The notes beneath the pieces were generated by a model that made no database searches, was not told the DNA's origin, and saw only the letters and a program-made list of their open reading frames with translations. Positions 1 to 11,439 of a DNA stretch of 64,000 bases are shown in pieces (position 1 is the stretch's first letter; every line of letters begins with the position of its first letter). The DNA comes from Symsagittifera roscoffensis (taxonomy: Eukaryota > Xenacoelomorpha > Acoela > Convolutidae). The stretch covers positions 3,486,166 through 3,550,165 of the forward strand of contig NC_087069.1 of the NCBI RefSeq assembly GCF_963678635.1. Reading direction: 5' to 3'. Both the position numbers and the translations under genes were made by a program.

Positions 1-367
1 AAAAGTTCCCCATGTGCTGACCTTGAGAAACCAAGGTTAGGAAAGCATGGAAAAGATTCAAAACTCATACAGGAGGTAAACTTACTTTGATTTAACTGAT
101 GCACTGATCACTAGTAATAAGAGAAATAACAACAAACATTGTCAGTTTCAATAACACTCCAATTTTCAAATTTCCATATCATCCAAAAGCCATCCAAACA
201 AAGGATTTACGTTCTGCTAAAACAGAACTCCAGAGCTGCCTAGAAATAATGCCCATAAAAAAAGACTTTTTCTGGCTCACTTATCTCAAAATTTCAACGA
301 ACCAATTTCAAAAATAAATAATCGATTTTTTTGATACTTTAACGAAAAAAAAAACAGAAAATTGATA
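1..367. other. No gene recognised, AT-rich flank
   Basis: No convincing coding stretch, repeat or RNA gene is seen. The segment leads into the LINE 5' region that begins about 370, and could be its 5' untranslated part. Confidence 0.4.
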
Positions 368-1133
368 ATGTTTGTTTGCAGTATAAAAAAATATTTACAT
401 CTGCTCAAAATCTAGTGTTTTTGACTCTGTTAGGTGATCTCATTTTCCACTTGTTAAATTCCAGTGGAACGCCGGAAACCGGAGAACCACATCGACTTAA
501 CAAAAACAACAACTACAGAAGATATTTCTTTCACGCCCTAATTTTTTTTATTTCTATGAAAACTTTCTTTAAGAAACTCACTTATCGAGAAAGTGTTGAT
601 GTGCGGAGACATTCATAGCAACCCAGGACCCATTCTAAGTTGTTATGAAACAAGTTAAAAACAAAACAAATTTTAAAACTTAAGAAATTAAATCATCTAA
701 ACGTTCAAAGCAAAATCAAGAAAATCGAAAGCATCGAAAGTTTCTTGGAATTATCTGGGGAAAATACAACACATGGAAAAACAAAAAATTTGTTTGAATC
801 TGGTTTCACCTCAAGCTTATTGATGAAAGATTATAGTTATCAGTTTTCTAGACAAGATAGATCAAATAAAAACTCTAGAGGGGGCGGTTTATTTTGATGC
901 ATGACTCAATCCTATGTTAAGTGATGACACACAACATCTTAACAACAGCATTACCTAGAACTTTTTGATGGAGTTTTGCTCATGTGCTCATTAAAAAAAG
1001 GTAACTTGAACCTTGCCTATTCGCCAAGAACTAGACACACACCGGTCTCTTCCTTGAAAAAACAGTCTGTGACATTATTTCCATAATCAGTGAAAACAAA
1101 AGCATTTTCTTAATTGGAGATTATGATGTAACA
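368..1133 (+). pseudogene. LINE (non-LTR retrotransposon) 5' part: 2A-like leader and endonuclease start, broken
   Basis: This is the N-terminal part of a LINE polyprotein. An open stretch at 376-618 encodes a hydrophobic, basic leader. In another frame at 593-631 comes a 2A-like motif (CGDIHSNPGP). After it come HLNVQSKIKKIE, the usual start of the LINE apurinic-type endonuclease, then SRGGG near 875 and IGDYDV near 1113-1130, both endonuclease landmarks. Several frameshifts and stops show that it is dead. The reading is cut at about 1134 by the Polinton terminus and its theme resumes after 18095 with the ESLIDHMITND endonuclease motif, so the two pieces look like one element split by insertion. 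A CR1/Jockey-type clade is likely from the NPGP leader, but I cannot name the clade firmly. Confidence 0.75.
602..631 (+). other. 2A-like ribosome-skipping motif in LINE leader
   Basis: The codons read CGDIHSNPGP. The 2A consensus is D-V/I-E-x-N-P-G followed by P, and here H stands where E is usual. That variant is common at the N terminus of CR1-like LINEs. It sits directly before the endonuclease start. Function is inferred from the motif only. Confidence 0.7.
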
Positions 1134-1135
1134 GC

Positions 1136-1765
1136 AGTAGATATTGGAGCTTAAGCGAACAACCCAAGTATTAAGATACGTTATAGATTTCCGGTCTTCC
1201 ATGCTAAGTAATAACAATGGATATAGAGTCTACAATGTATTAGGATAGGGAATACCAATGGTAAGGTTTCTTGATTTGTGTGATGATAAGTTAATGCTAA
1301 GAAAAACGAGTTTTTTTTTAGATTTTGTATAGAAATGTCTATTTTTTTTTCGCAAAAACTGTGGCGCTGATTGTCTAATTTGTAAATATCAAAGGCCAAT
1401 TACTTGTAGCTTGATGATTGAAGGTTAAGTAATTAGTGTTTTGGTTCATGGTAAGTAAGTGGTAAGAGTGTTTGGGCGAAAGCTTGGAATTCTTATCACA
1501 AAAATTCTTATCACAAAAAAAAAAAAACTTCAAAACACGATAAGATTTGTTATAAGTCTACCTTTACTATTTGTTAGATACTTTTAATTTTTGAAATATC
1601 TATGTGAAGCTATGCTGAAACCTACTGAACTTCGAAAAAAGTCAAGTTTTTGAGAAAATTGTTTAAATTACAAAGAAAGTTTGAGAATCACTGCATCGTA
1701 CAGTAAATTTACTGGCATAATTTACCTTTACAAATAAAAAACTACACATTCACATAAAATTACTT
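1136..1765 (+). repeat. Polinton left terminal inverted repeat
   Basis: It matches the reverse complement of 17475-18095 throughout, with substitutions and short indels. It is also homologous to 48183-48815, the left end of a second Polinton. Motifs such as GTATTAAG, the CTTCCATGCTAAG stretch and CACTGCATCGTA are shared by the copies. Confidence 0.88.
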
Positions 1766-1934
1766 AAAATTATAGTTGAATACAATGAAAGTAATAAACC
1801 ACTGCATCGTATTTGAAATTTACCGCAAGTTTATGATAAGACACCAACGAAATATTGCATCGTACAAAAGGTTAATACATTGCAACACTTATAATAAATT
1901 TTTTTAAACAAAATTTTTAATTTAATTTTTGAAT

Positions 1935-4900
1935 TTGCATTAGTCCTTTTAAGTTCAATGTTTTGTATGAATTCCATCATCTTGAACTTGTCTTTTTGGG
2001 TTAAAAATAACTAAGTCCTTTCTTTGTTTGCTCATAAGTGGCCACCATATGGCTTACGGTTCTGAATCCTCCATCGAGCCTTCCCTGTATTTTGATATGG
2101 GTCCGTCTCCAGAATCTTCTAGAACTCGTTTGTTCAAATCTTAACTACTGGAATCGAATTTATTTGACATGCAGTCATAGCAGCAATACGTCTTGCTACA
2201 TAAACATAGCATTTTTGTGCACCTAAATTTTTCTTTGAAAAGTTCTGGCTCCCGTTTATCATGTTTTTTGTGGGTGCTGCAAAACGTTCGAGGGAAGAAA
2301 CTAGATTTTGGATCTGCCTTTAAGAAATTTTGCAGTTATTTTCAAGTGATTTTTCCCAAATGTCTTTTTTTCTGGTTGGATACAGTCATACAAGCTTTCT
2401 TCGGCAAGTGTTAATTAAAGTGATTCTGTATCCGTTTCCAACTCTTTAAATTATATATTCACCACAGAACTTGTCAAAGAAATTGTAGTATATTTCCAAC
2501 ATTCTCAGTTTCAATACTGCAGTATGAAAAATCCAACAATGATGGGTTCTCTGTGTTCAATGGTTGATTTCAACAACCCCAACTTATACGAGTCTTTTTC
2601 AACTTTTTTCAATTTTTGACCAATGGTTCATTGATCGCTTTATGAGTTTTTTCATTGTTCAGATACTTCGTAATTGTCTGTCTGGTTCTATCCATCATCT
2701 GATATGCATAGGAGAAATTGCCTAAAAGCTTCATAGTCTCCGCCACAACTCCTGACAAAGAGTTTTCGTCTCGTTCTCTTCTAGCTACAACCACTAAATG
2801 AACAAAATTATTAAAGCATCTCCGAAGAGAATTTTGAACAAAACGATAAGTTTGGTGCACTGCACTCCAAGTTCCAGATAAAAGCTGAAAAGATGAATTA
2901 TAACTGCTCCTTTTTCTAGCTTGAAACTAGATATCAGCAGTCTCTGAGGATGTTTTAACATTTCATTCTCGATTGCATAATTCTTTTTGTAGTCTCCAAT
3001 ATGAGTATTTTTGAAAACTGGAGGAAAAATGGCAATTTTGATTTCAGTTCATCTGGAACAACTAAATTGCGCTGAACGTAGCCAAAAAGTGATCCATTTT
3101 TTAGTTTCGCTAGAAAGGAGTCTGTAGAAAGAAGTCTCTTGTAAGGAACATGGGTTCTGACCTAACTATAATTTTTGATCTTGTCCACGGATTTGAAACT
3201 TTCCCAGCACTCACAACTCCCACATTTCTTCAACTTTGTATTCTTTCTGTTTTATGTATTCCGTCTCATAACATTCATCTCCCTCTTCTTATTATCTCAT
3301 TCAATATCCTGATCTGATAACGAGGAATGAGCCTCTTGACAAGAACAGAAGTGGCAGTAACATCCAATTGCTTCGAACACTGTCTTACAGTGATCACAAT
3401 AACCGTCCACATTAAAAAACAGTCAACTTTCTTCTGTTTTCTAGATGTGAAAAAACTCTCAACTTAGCTTTTTGGTCTTGTTTCCTGCTAAAAAGACATG
3501 ACCATATTCTCGAAATTGCGAGATCGGTTATGTCTACCTTCAAACTTCTGCATATCGGTGTCAAACTCCCATCTCGTGTACAGTCCTGAAGGCATATCTT
3601 GACACCTTGAGAAAGGGTAAATATGGCTTTTGTTGTTTTGTTTGTGTCCTTTTTTCAAAAATCGAATTGTTTGGTTTGGGTTTGTATGTCGACTTTTTGG
3701 TGTTTTATTCGTTCTTTTTCGGAGTTATGAATAGTATTCAAAAAAAATAAATTATCCAGTTCTTAAGCTGGTTTAATCCGGTTTGGGTACAGTGGTTTTT
3801 TTTCTTAGTCATGCTGTTAGGTTGTTTTTATGGTGTTTAGTAAGCTGCGTTGGTTAGTTTGGATTATTATACAATTCCTTACCAACCGGGTTAAAGGAAA
3901 ATTTGAAACTTGTTAATACTGGATAGAGTTGTTATCAGTGAAAGTTAAAACTTAAATTCCATATTTTAAACAATTCTTTGTGGGCGAGCAGTGCGATTAT
4001 GGATAAAATTGTGGGCGAGTGAATATTATAAATAAGCGTCTTTAAAAAGGTTAGTACTGCTTCCATTTGTATAAATTTACTACTGCAAATTGCAATTTAA
4101 CTAATTGTGGGGGATGAAATTATTAACTTATTTTCTTTTTGATTAGATTTACTGAATTGGAAAAAAGAATTTATATATCAATTTACTGCTGTTCGGGGGT
4201 AATTTTACTGCTTTATTCATTGCGATTTGTTAATAGTAGTTTGGAAATTATGTCAAATATTTCTGTTTTTTATTTGGTTTTTCTTTTTGTAGGTGATTGT
4301 GCTCTGAAACCTAATAAAAATAACATTTGATGAGAAATGTTTAGTTTTCTTTTGAATTTGTTAGCTTAAGCTGTTCAATTCATATTACTTTAATCATCGG
4401 GAAAGATTTCATGGGGGAAAAAGATTTACATATGTTTGATGAAATTCTGCTGAATCTCTCATCAGCTACAGCTTTTTGAGTGAAAACAATCCAAGGTCCA
4501 CCCACCAGTCATGTCTTCTCAAACTTTTTCACACAAATCTTAATCACTTTCGCAAAATGGATAAGACTTGTAATTTCTAGTTTTGTGTAGACATATGTTT
4601 GCTAGATTTTCAAGAGTACATACAATGTTTAACATATCGATCTCCTTGTTATGATAAAATTGAATCATTTTTTTGCATTGCTTCCAGGGTTGGAACTATA
4701 TCCTTGTTATTGTACCACCGCAAAAAGTCTTTGAACATAGTTCTTCCGTTTTTCTTCCAAGTCTCTTGTAGGTAGTTGTTTTTATCAAATCCAGATGGAG
4801 GCACAGTCTTGATTTGAAGCTTTTTTAGAGCACGTTGATTTTCAAGCCCAATTTTTTTCAACTTGTTTCTAAGTTTGTTGTTACTAAGTTTAGTGGAAAA

Positions 4901-7010
4901 AGGTTCATACGGTGTAAATTCGGGAAAATCAAGTTTGTCTCGGTTATCAAACTACTCATAGGGAGAGAATCTTTTGGTTTCGCTAGCTTTATAGGCATTG
5001 AGAAAAAGTTCAGAGTAGTTGCCCCACCCAGAATTTTCATCATGTCAAGAAAGTGTACATCTCCAAACTTGAAGAAAGTGAAATTGTTTGCTTTTTGATG
5101 ACTGATGTTTCTTGTTCTTTATCGTGAATCAAATAGGGGATTAGGTAGGACTTGATCGAATTCAAAACATATCTACCACTATGTTTAAAATATATCTAAA
5201 AACAGTTTAAGTATTCACATATCTCTCCAGATGTGGTTTCAAATCAATGAGCTCTTTTCCTGAATTTGCTTGAATTGTCTTGACAGGTCAGTTTCTTCCC
5301 AGTCTTCAAAGCATTCGTCTTCAAACACAAATTGGTTGCATGAGCAGCTTTTCCTTGTTCTTTCAGCTGACCTAAAATATTTCCATTTCCTTAATTGTTA
5401 GTCACTTCAATATCCTGAAGTTTCATTCTCATCTCCAGGCTACTTTTTTCAACCCAAAAATCGAGGCTGCTTGTAAAATCAATTATTTAGTTCTGTGGAT
5501 ATTTGTTTTGCAAAAAGATGAGTTTATCAATCAGATTCGTTGGTATAGACACTGAAATTGGAACATGTTTTCCAATCCAGGTTGTAGTTTGTGTTTCTTT
5601 TAGTTCCTCTTTGCGAACACAAATCAACTCAAAAATTGCTAGATTATTGAAAAGCTTGTTATCTTTAAAAATTGGAGTATTGAATCCTTCTAGCTTGTCA
5701 AACAAGGTCTCGCGGAGCTGATACACAACCCTTGATTAAACATTTTTCACTCGATCCTTGCATCTCAGATGAAGTTTGTTAAAATTGTCAGATTTGTTGA
5801 AGAAGCTGTCACAGTTAGGGCATCGAAAGCACTTGAAGAAACTATTTGTCTGAATGGTATGATTGTTAAATCTCAGTAGTTTAACTGTTTTATCAAATTT
5901 TCTAATACTTCGTCGAGCTAGTTCTCCGACATATTAACCTTCTTGGATATCGAAACCGTATATAAAGATGTTTCTTTGCACAATTTCCTCGATAACAGGT
6001 AAGTCTTTTACAGAATCCCCGCGAAAACTTGTAGGATCATAACCTGACTTTGATACATAATCAGTAAAGTAACTAGAAATGTGAGAGTTGAGATCAATGT
6101 GTCCATTCGTGTACATGGCCAATGCGCGGAAAAAACACAGATGATCTTTGCATGGTTCCTTGCCGTTGTTAGATAAAAGACAGTTTACTTGCGTGTGTTT
6201 TAGTAAAGTTTCAGGTAGGACAGTGTCCGGACATCCCATTGAAATGTTTTTAAGCAAAGCAGCAAAAATTGCAACGTTAATAATCAACTTTAATCTCCAT
6301 TTTGTCTTCTGATGTTCTTGGGTACATTGCTCCACAATGTCAATTTTTTCTACTTTTCCTTTAATTGTTATCGAGTCTGCTTTAATACATAGCAAATGAA
6401 ATTTTTCGTGCAAACTATTGTTGTCATGGGCGTAAAAATGTCGCTTTTTGACAGTCTCAAAGTTTCGAAGAACAAAACCCAGAATAAGGTTGACTTTAGC
6501 GGCAGAATCGGGCTTGTTGAAGACCTCCTCAAGTTTCTCGTTAATTATTTTAGTATCTATCTTGGACATTTGGAAGTTGAATACCTTATGTCTCCCATTT
6601 TCCACCTCCGTATCCAACAGAATATTGACAAGCACTAAGTTCCTCCTTCAATTTTTCACCATCTACCACTTTTCCTCCTCAATCCTGTTCATGTCGGCCA
6701 CCGCATCACTAGGTTTTTGTTGCATAGCTCTGTGTTCCTTTCTCTGATGTTGTTGAAGTCAGAAGTAACTTTGGAACTCTTGATCACAAGAAGAACAAAC
6801 CGTCGACTGCTTAGAACTTGGTTGAGCATGCTTCTTGACAGTATGGTAGTTCAACTCATTTTTGCTCTTTGTATAAAAATGCAGTTTGGACACTTATGTT
6901 CCTTTTGTTTTTCACATCTCTCTCGCTTTCGAGCTGCATTTTGGCGATTGTACATAATTCCAAAATCTCCAGACTTCACTGTCTTGTTTTGGTTAAGGGC
7001 AGGGGTTGTC
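1935..7010 (-). pseudogene. Polinton protein-primed DNA polymerase B with N-terminal C2H2 fingers, degenerate
   Basis: In Polintons this family B, protein-primed polymerase replicates the element. Reading down the minus strand: two C2H2 fingers near 6950-6700 (KCPNC with a paired HTVKKH, then CSSCDQEF with HQRKEH, interrupted by a stop), then the longest intact piece at 6635-5934, 233 codons, which holds the conserved GFVLRNFETVKKRHFYAHDN and NCLLSNNGKEPCKDHLCFFR stretches. Shorter pieces follow at 5726-5487, 5043-4858 and 4861-4649 (DFLRWYNNKDIVPTLEAMQK). After an unrelated insertion (about 3640-4395) come the C-terminal palm pieces at 3560-2600. The catalytic DTDS motif reads DTES and is followed by a stop near 2420-2437. 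The C terminus lies near 1940. Many frameshifts make it nonfunctional. Confidence 0.88.
3640..4395. other. Unidentified insertion inside the PolB pseudogene, about 750 bp
   Basis: Polymerase homology stops near 4400 (minus-strand piece SSNICKSF) and resumes near 3625 (YPF...CQDMP), so the intervening T/G-rich DNA is foreign to the gene. I see no coding domain, no clear terminal repeats and no certain target duplication. It could be a non-autonomous transposon or internal debris. Boundaries are approximate. Confidence 0.5.
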
Positions 7011-7199
7011 TAAAAAAGAAAACTGGGTCTTTGGAAAGGTTCCAAATTCAAAAACTCAAATACCAATCGAATAAAGAACTTACTTTTACTCTTCACGAAG
7101 TAACAAATTGTGAAATTTGAAGTAAAAATCAACTAAATGTTTCTGATTGGCAAACAAAATAATGATTTAATCCAATAAAATAAGCGTATTTATACTAAC

Positions 7200-7385
7200 A
7201 ATGACGTCATCGCCTACGCAACTATACTCTTATGGTCATGACGTCATTTTTCGAATAGAAGTGTAGTCACCGCCCACGCAATTTTCCTTTTATGGTAATG
7301 ACGTCAATTTATAAATAGAATTGACGTCTTCACGCTCAGATTTCCCTTTTATATTGATGACGCCGTCGCCTACTCAATTTTCCAA
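7200..7385. promoter_or_regulatory. About 60-bp tandem repeats with TGACGTCA (CRE-like) sites
   Basis: Three to four diverged units of about 60 bp share the order TGACGTCA, CGCC(T/C)ACGCAA and CTTTTATGGTAATGACGTCA. Perfect TGACGTCA palindromes lie at 7202-7209, 7239-7246 and 7299-7306, with degenerate ones at 7322 and 7359. The array is just upstream of the minus-strand zinc-finger/polymerase gene. This suggests an ancestral promoter responding to CREB/ATF-type factors; that role is inference. Confidence 0.55.
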
Positions 7386-8833
7386 GTTTGGAGAAAATTC
7401 TAGAATTTTTTCAATTTAGAAAATCAACCAATCAGAATTCTGCAGTTTCTAGACTAAACTTTGGATCAAAATAATCATTTTTGAAAAATGTCATTTAAAA
7501 AACATTTGAACTTCTTCGAGTTACTCTAAAAGAGAAAAGAAAACCTTCCGTGTGATTTCTTTATTGATCAAACAGATGTAGGTTCTTACTTTTTGGCAAT
7601 TTTTTGGACGTTTTTGCTGTCCAAAATAAAGTTCACCGACTAAGCAAAGTCCTATTCAGGGAAAATTATTCTAGCAAAGAGTTTTTTTTGAACAGAGTAT
7701 TGAGTATCAAATCTCTAAACTTACTGCTGAGTTACACCTCACAAAGAATGAAATTTGATTTATTTTAGAACGTTTGAAGTTATAAAAAAGTCGTACAATA
7801 AAATAAAAAAGACTATCTTTGTTCCTTCACCGATTCCCAAATTTGTTAAAACTACCCAGCAAACTTCTCTCATCCTCCATTCTTTAAAGTTTTGAAATTT
7901 AAAAATCTGCATGATCAGGTTTACAATAAGATTTCCGGTGATTTGCTTTGATAAGCTCATCAATTTCGAGCTATTCTCTCGAATCTACATCAAAATAAAA
8001 GAACTTGACTATCTATTCAAAAATCAGCAATTTTTTGTTTTATACATACAAAAACTTAATTAGTTTGATGAGACATCTTGTAGAGATGCTACTTGTTCAA
8101 TTTTTTTTTCATTTGTTACTTATAATGTTAATTTTTCTGTTTTGTACAGCAAACAACATTTGGTCATTCATTTTTGCGATTCCTTTTGTGTGTATTTTTA
8201 CTTAGTTGGAAGATTTAACTTTTTAAAATGGTCTTCAGATTGGATCCGGCAACAAGAACAAAAATGAACATGTTGTGATTGGAAGCGAATATGTGTAAAA
8301 GGTACCCAAAACGGAACATTGTCTGCAATTGGACACGACTTTTAAATAAGAATTCCAAAAAATGAAGCTGAAATCTGATTGAGCACGACTACAATCCAAA
8401 TAAAGAAAATCTATTCTGGTAGATTAAACAAACACATTCGAGTTGAAGGCACCCCTCACTTTTAACTAAAATGCATTTTATTTTCAAGTTTAACTTCCGT
8501 CAACTACCTGCTCTCTCAGCTCTAAATACATTAGTTTCAATTTAAACATCAAAGACTACCTCCCTCTCAACTGTAAATCAGTTGTTCTTTTTACTCTGTA
8601 TCTTGTACTCAACCTATTGCTCAAATTGATCTTCTCAGTGCAAAACAGCACTCTCATGTACTCTGTAGAATTTTCGCCTGATCTAGTTGAAATTCAAGTG
8701 CGAGAAACAGTCTCTGGAGTTTTTATGGCATGAACGGACATCCCATTCTAAGTCTGGCAGATCGTGGTAATGATAAGAAGGTATTTTAACGAACATCACA
8801 CAAGTTCCCATCACAGAGAACCAACTTGGAACA
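7386..8833. other. Polinton interior with no recognisable gene
   Basis: Only short, AT-driven open stretches occur. One plus-strand stretch near 8640-8735 contains MYSVEFSPDLVEIQVRE, which is protein-like but not assigned. No repeat or RNA is seen. Confidence 0.35.
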
Positions 8834-9100
8834 ATGCAATTGATGGAGGAGGTGTCTGAACATGTGGGAATGAACTACCCCGACACTTCTGACTCTAGAT
8901 GTGTGGCTCAACCTTGGGAAGAGGGATCTGTAGAGAACCCAATTACCATCGAAGAAGGTGAGGGGTTCTCTGAGCTAAGATTTCCAGTCAGCAAACCACC
9001 AAAACAACCACCGGCGATGAAGGCAAGACCAGCTTTGCGCTCCATTGAGAATTTGCAAAACTTTGAGAACTCATCTGCTCGACAGCTGCTTGATTTGTAA
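8834..9100 (+). CDS. Intact 88-residue hypothetical protein of the Polinton
   Basis: A true ATG opens an uninterrupted frame ending in TAA at 9098-9100. The same frame is open upstream to about 8790, so a longer upstream start without ATG is possible. The product is acidic at its start (MEEVSEHV, EEGSVENPITIEEGEG), then proline- and basic-rich (SKPPKQPPAMKARPALRS), and ends in LLDL. It has no signal peptide, membrane segment or domain that I recognise. It lies in the interior between the divergent polymerase and the plus-strand gene set. It is notable because its neighbours are full of stops. It could be a small structural or accessory protein, or chance survival. Confidence 0.45.
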   Translation: MQLMEEVSEHVGMNYPDTSDSRCVAQPWEEGSVENPITIEEGEGFSELRFPVSKPPKQPPAMKARPALRSIENLQNFENSSARQLLDL

Positions 9101-9179
9101 ATAATTTGGTTTTTAACTTGTGTTTTGTAGTTAATTTTTTTTGCATCTAGTAATTTTATTTTTAGTAGATAGGAGCAAT

Positions 9180-9900
9180 GAGAAAAGACAAGAGGTGAAA
9201 GAAAGTTTTGCACACAGAATAAAAATCAAAGTAATTTTGCAATTGGTAATGTTTTTCTAAAGCTTCATTGTGCAGAGGATAAAAAATTTTATCAGTTTTA
9301 ACATCTTGTAAGAAATTTCACTTTTTCCCACACAAAATTTAAAAAATACTACAATTTTTGCATACATGTTAGAAACATTAAAATAAAATTTTTGCACACT
9401 TGTTAAATAACTCAGAGAAAATCTCGCAAATTACAAAATATTTCATTAATTGTTTTTGAATTTTAAAGAAAATTGCAACGATTTTTTATTGCGCTGTTGA
9501 AAATTAAAAATTATGAATTTTGATCATTAAAAAAGTTCGTTTTTTGCTTGTTTGTTGATCAAAAACATCAGAAAAATAACTTATTAAGATAGGGAACAGA
9601 ATTCAGACTCATCAATAATGAAAAACATTTAGCTTTTATTTAACAAGTTTTTTACAATGGAATTTTAATTTTTTCGGATATGCATAAGAAAACAGAATTT
9701 AGGTTGTTATGTTTGTTCTCTAAGTTGTTACCGAAAAAAATTTATAAAAAAAATTGCACACTTGTTTAAAAAACCAAAAGAAACTTTTGCATCTTGTAAA
9801 AAACTTTAAATAATTTTGCAATCTTGTTGAAAAAAAAAACAAATCAAAATATGCATCTTTCGAAAAAAAACTCTGAGTTAATTTTTGCACACACTTCATC
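9180..9900. repeat. Diverged dispersed array of TTTTGCACACTTGTTAAA-like motifs
   Basis: The motif TTTTGCA(C/T)A(C/T)TTGTNAA recurs near 9205, 9355, 9400, 9755, 9787, 9818 and 9885, separated by A/T-rich spacers. No coding potential is seen. It looks like a decayed tandem repeat. Confidence 0.45.
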
Positions 9901-10703
9901 TAGTGGAACTCTTAATTGACAGAGACTCAACGATGGAGCAGGAACTTGCAAGCTGTCAAGCGGTGTATGACGTATCAACATACAGGAAGACAAGAGTGTG
10001 TGTCATAATCAAGAAGTACAGCCGAACAAGCCAGGCTGCATTCAGATTCGACTCTTCACTGCAAAAGCGAATGAAGTCTTGAAGCAATTTGCCTATGTCA
10101 ACTATTTCTTCAACAAATTCAAATAGTTCGCCCAGTTCTGCGGAGATTTTATGTTTGTTGAGAACTCTAAAGTTCATTGTTTTTGTTGAGTGATAATATT
10201 ATAGTCAATTAGTTCAAATATTCTTCTTCTTGAAACATTTTTCAAAAATTCTTTCAGCTGAGCAATATGAGTTGAAACATTGGTTTTTCAAGAAATCTTT
10301 TTTTAAAAATTCAAAATAAATAGAGACTTTTTCATATCGTCATGCAAGAAAAGTCCCAGAAATTTTCGCTAACAGTTTTGGAATCTCACATTTTACCAAA
10401 ATTGCGAGATTTGGATACAGAATCACATATTTTTCAATTTGAGTGGACTTTGCATAATAAAAGACGTAAAATTTTTTTGAGTTTTTGTTCAGATAATAAA
10501 AAAAAGATCTTATAGAATATCGTAAAAAAAGAAACAGTTGGAAAAACAATCAGAAATTTCAGCTGGAAAAAGAGAAGTATGATAAACTGGTTGATTTAAT
10601 CCCCTCGGTTTTGTCTTATGTAGAAACAATCAAAAAAAACTTTAGTGACGAACGCACTGTATCATTAAAGACGAACGCACTGTAAAAAATAAACGTTCAG
10701 AAA
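9901..10703. other. No gene recognised; short direct repeat inside
   Basis: AT-rich sequence with no supported gene. GACGAACGCACTGTA occurs twice, at 10647-10661 and 10670-10684, as a 23-bp-spaced direct repeat. Confidence 0.4.
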
Positions 10704-11183
10704 TTGAATGAAATTCTCAGAATTTTTGATTTGGTTAAGCATGACTTTTCATCAAATACAAAAAGAAAAAATTACTTTCATGGTATTTGTATTTTTTTGG
10801 ACCCAAACGTAAGTTTGAAAGAATTGGACCAAAAATTTCCTTTTGAGGGTATAATTGGATACGGAAATTCCTGTATGGATTATTTTTTGCAAGTTAAAAA
10901 ATCTTCCGACTTCATGCAATTTCACATGATGCAGCTGGATCTGTGAAGTCTACTACGCATAACGGACTTGGTTATTGTTATGTTGTACGTAGATTTCCTA
11001 GCTCTTGTTTTCATGCAAAAACTCTTCACTGTGCAGAAAGAACGGCATTTGCATATGGAACATGAACTTGACGTTTTTTTAATAACTTGTAAGTTATATA
11101 AAATTATTTTGTATAATCTTGTGTTTCTGAATTTTAATTATTTTAAATTATCATTTGATTCATTCCACAGATGGGATAGGTGA
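10704..11183 (+). pseudogene. Unassigned Polinton coding remnant upstream of the ATPase
   Basis: Two successive open stretches (10704-10946 and 10968-11183), in different frames, have protein-like composition. The first contains KKNYFHG-type and PFEGIIGYGNSCMDYFLQV segments and the second is hydrophobic (LYVDFLALVFMQKLF). They sit between the polymerase half and the ATPase. I do not recognise a domain. The protease of this element is elsewhere (17069-17444), so it is not that gene. Confidence 0.4.
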
Positions 11184-11439
11184 TGATTGAGACAAGCAAT
11201 TAATTTCAGAAAATTTTGCTTTAGAGGAGAATCATGAACGAAAATCATGGAATCTTTTTGAACATACTTGTAATAGATCTGTTTTAGTTTTTATGTGCCA
11301 ATTTCTTGTCATAGTTTTAGTACTAGCCTGTGCAATTGTTCGAATAAGGTTATCCACTACATGTGAAGAAACAACAGTTTGGGTAGTAATTTTATCAAAT
11401 ACAGTTGGTTATATTTTACATTCTCCCAAGCTATGAACC

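Noticed and set aside
10704-10946. Polinton protease before the ATPase
   Set aside because: The sequence lacks the His-Trp and Cys-Gly landmarks, and a clear protease lies at 17069-17444.
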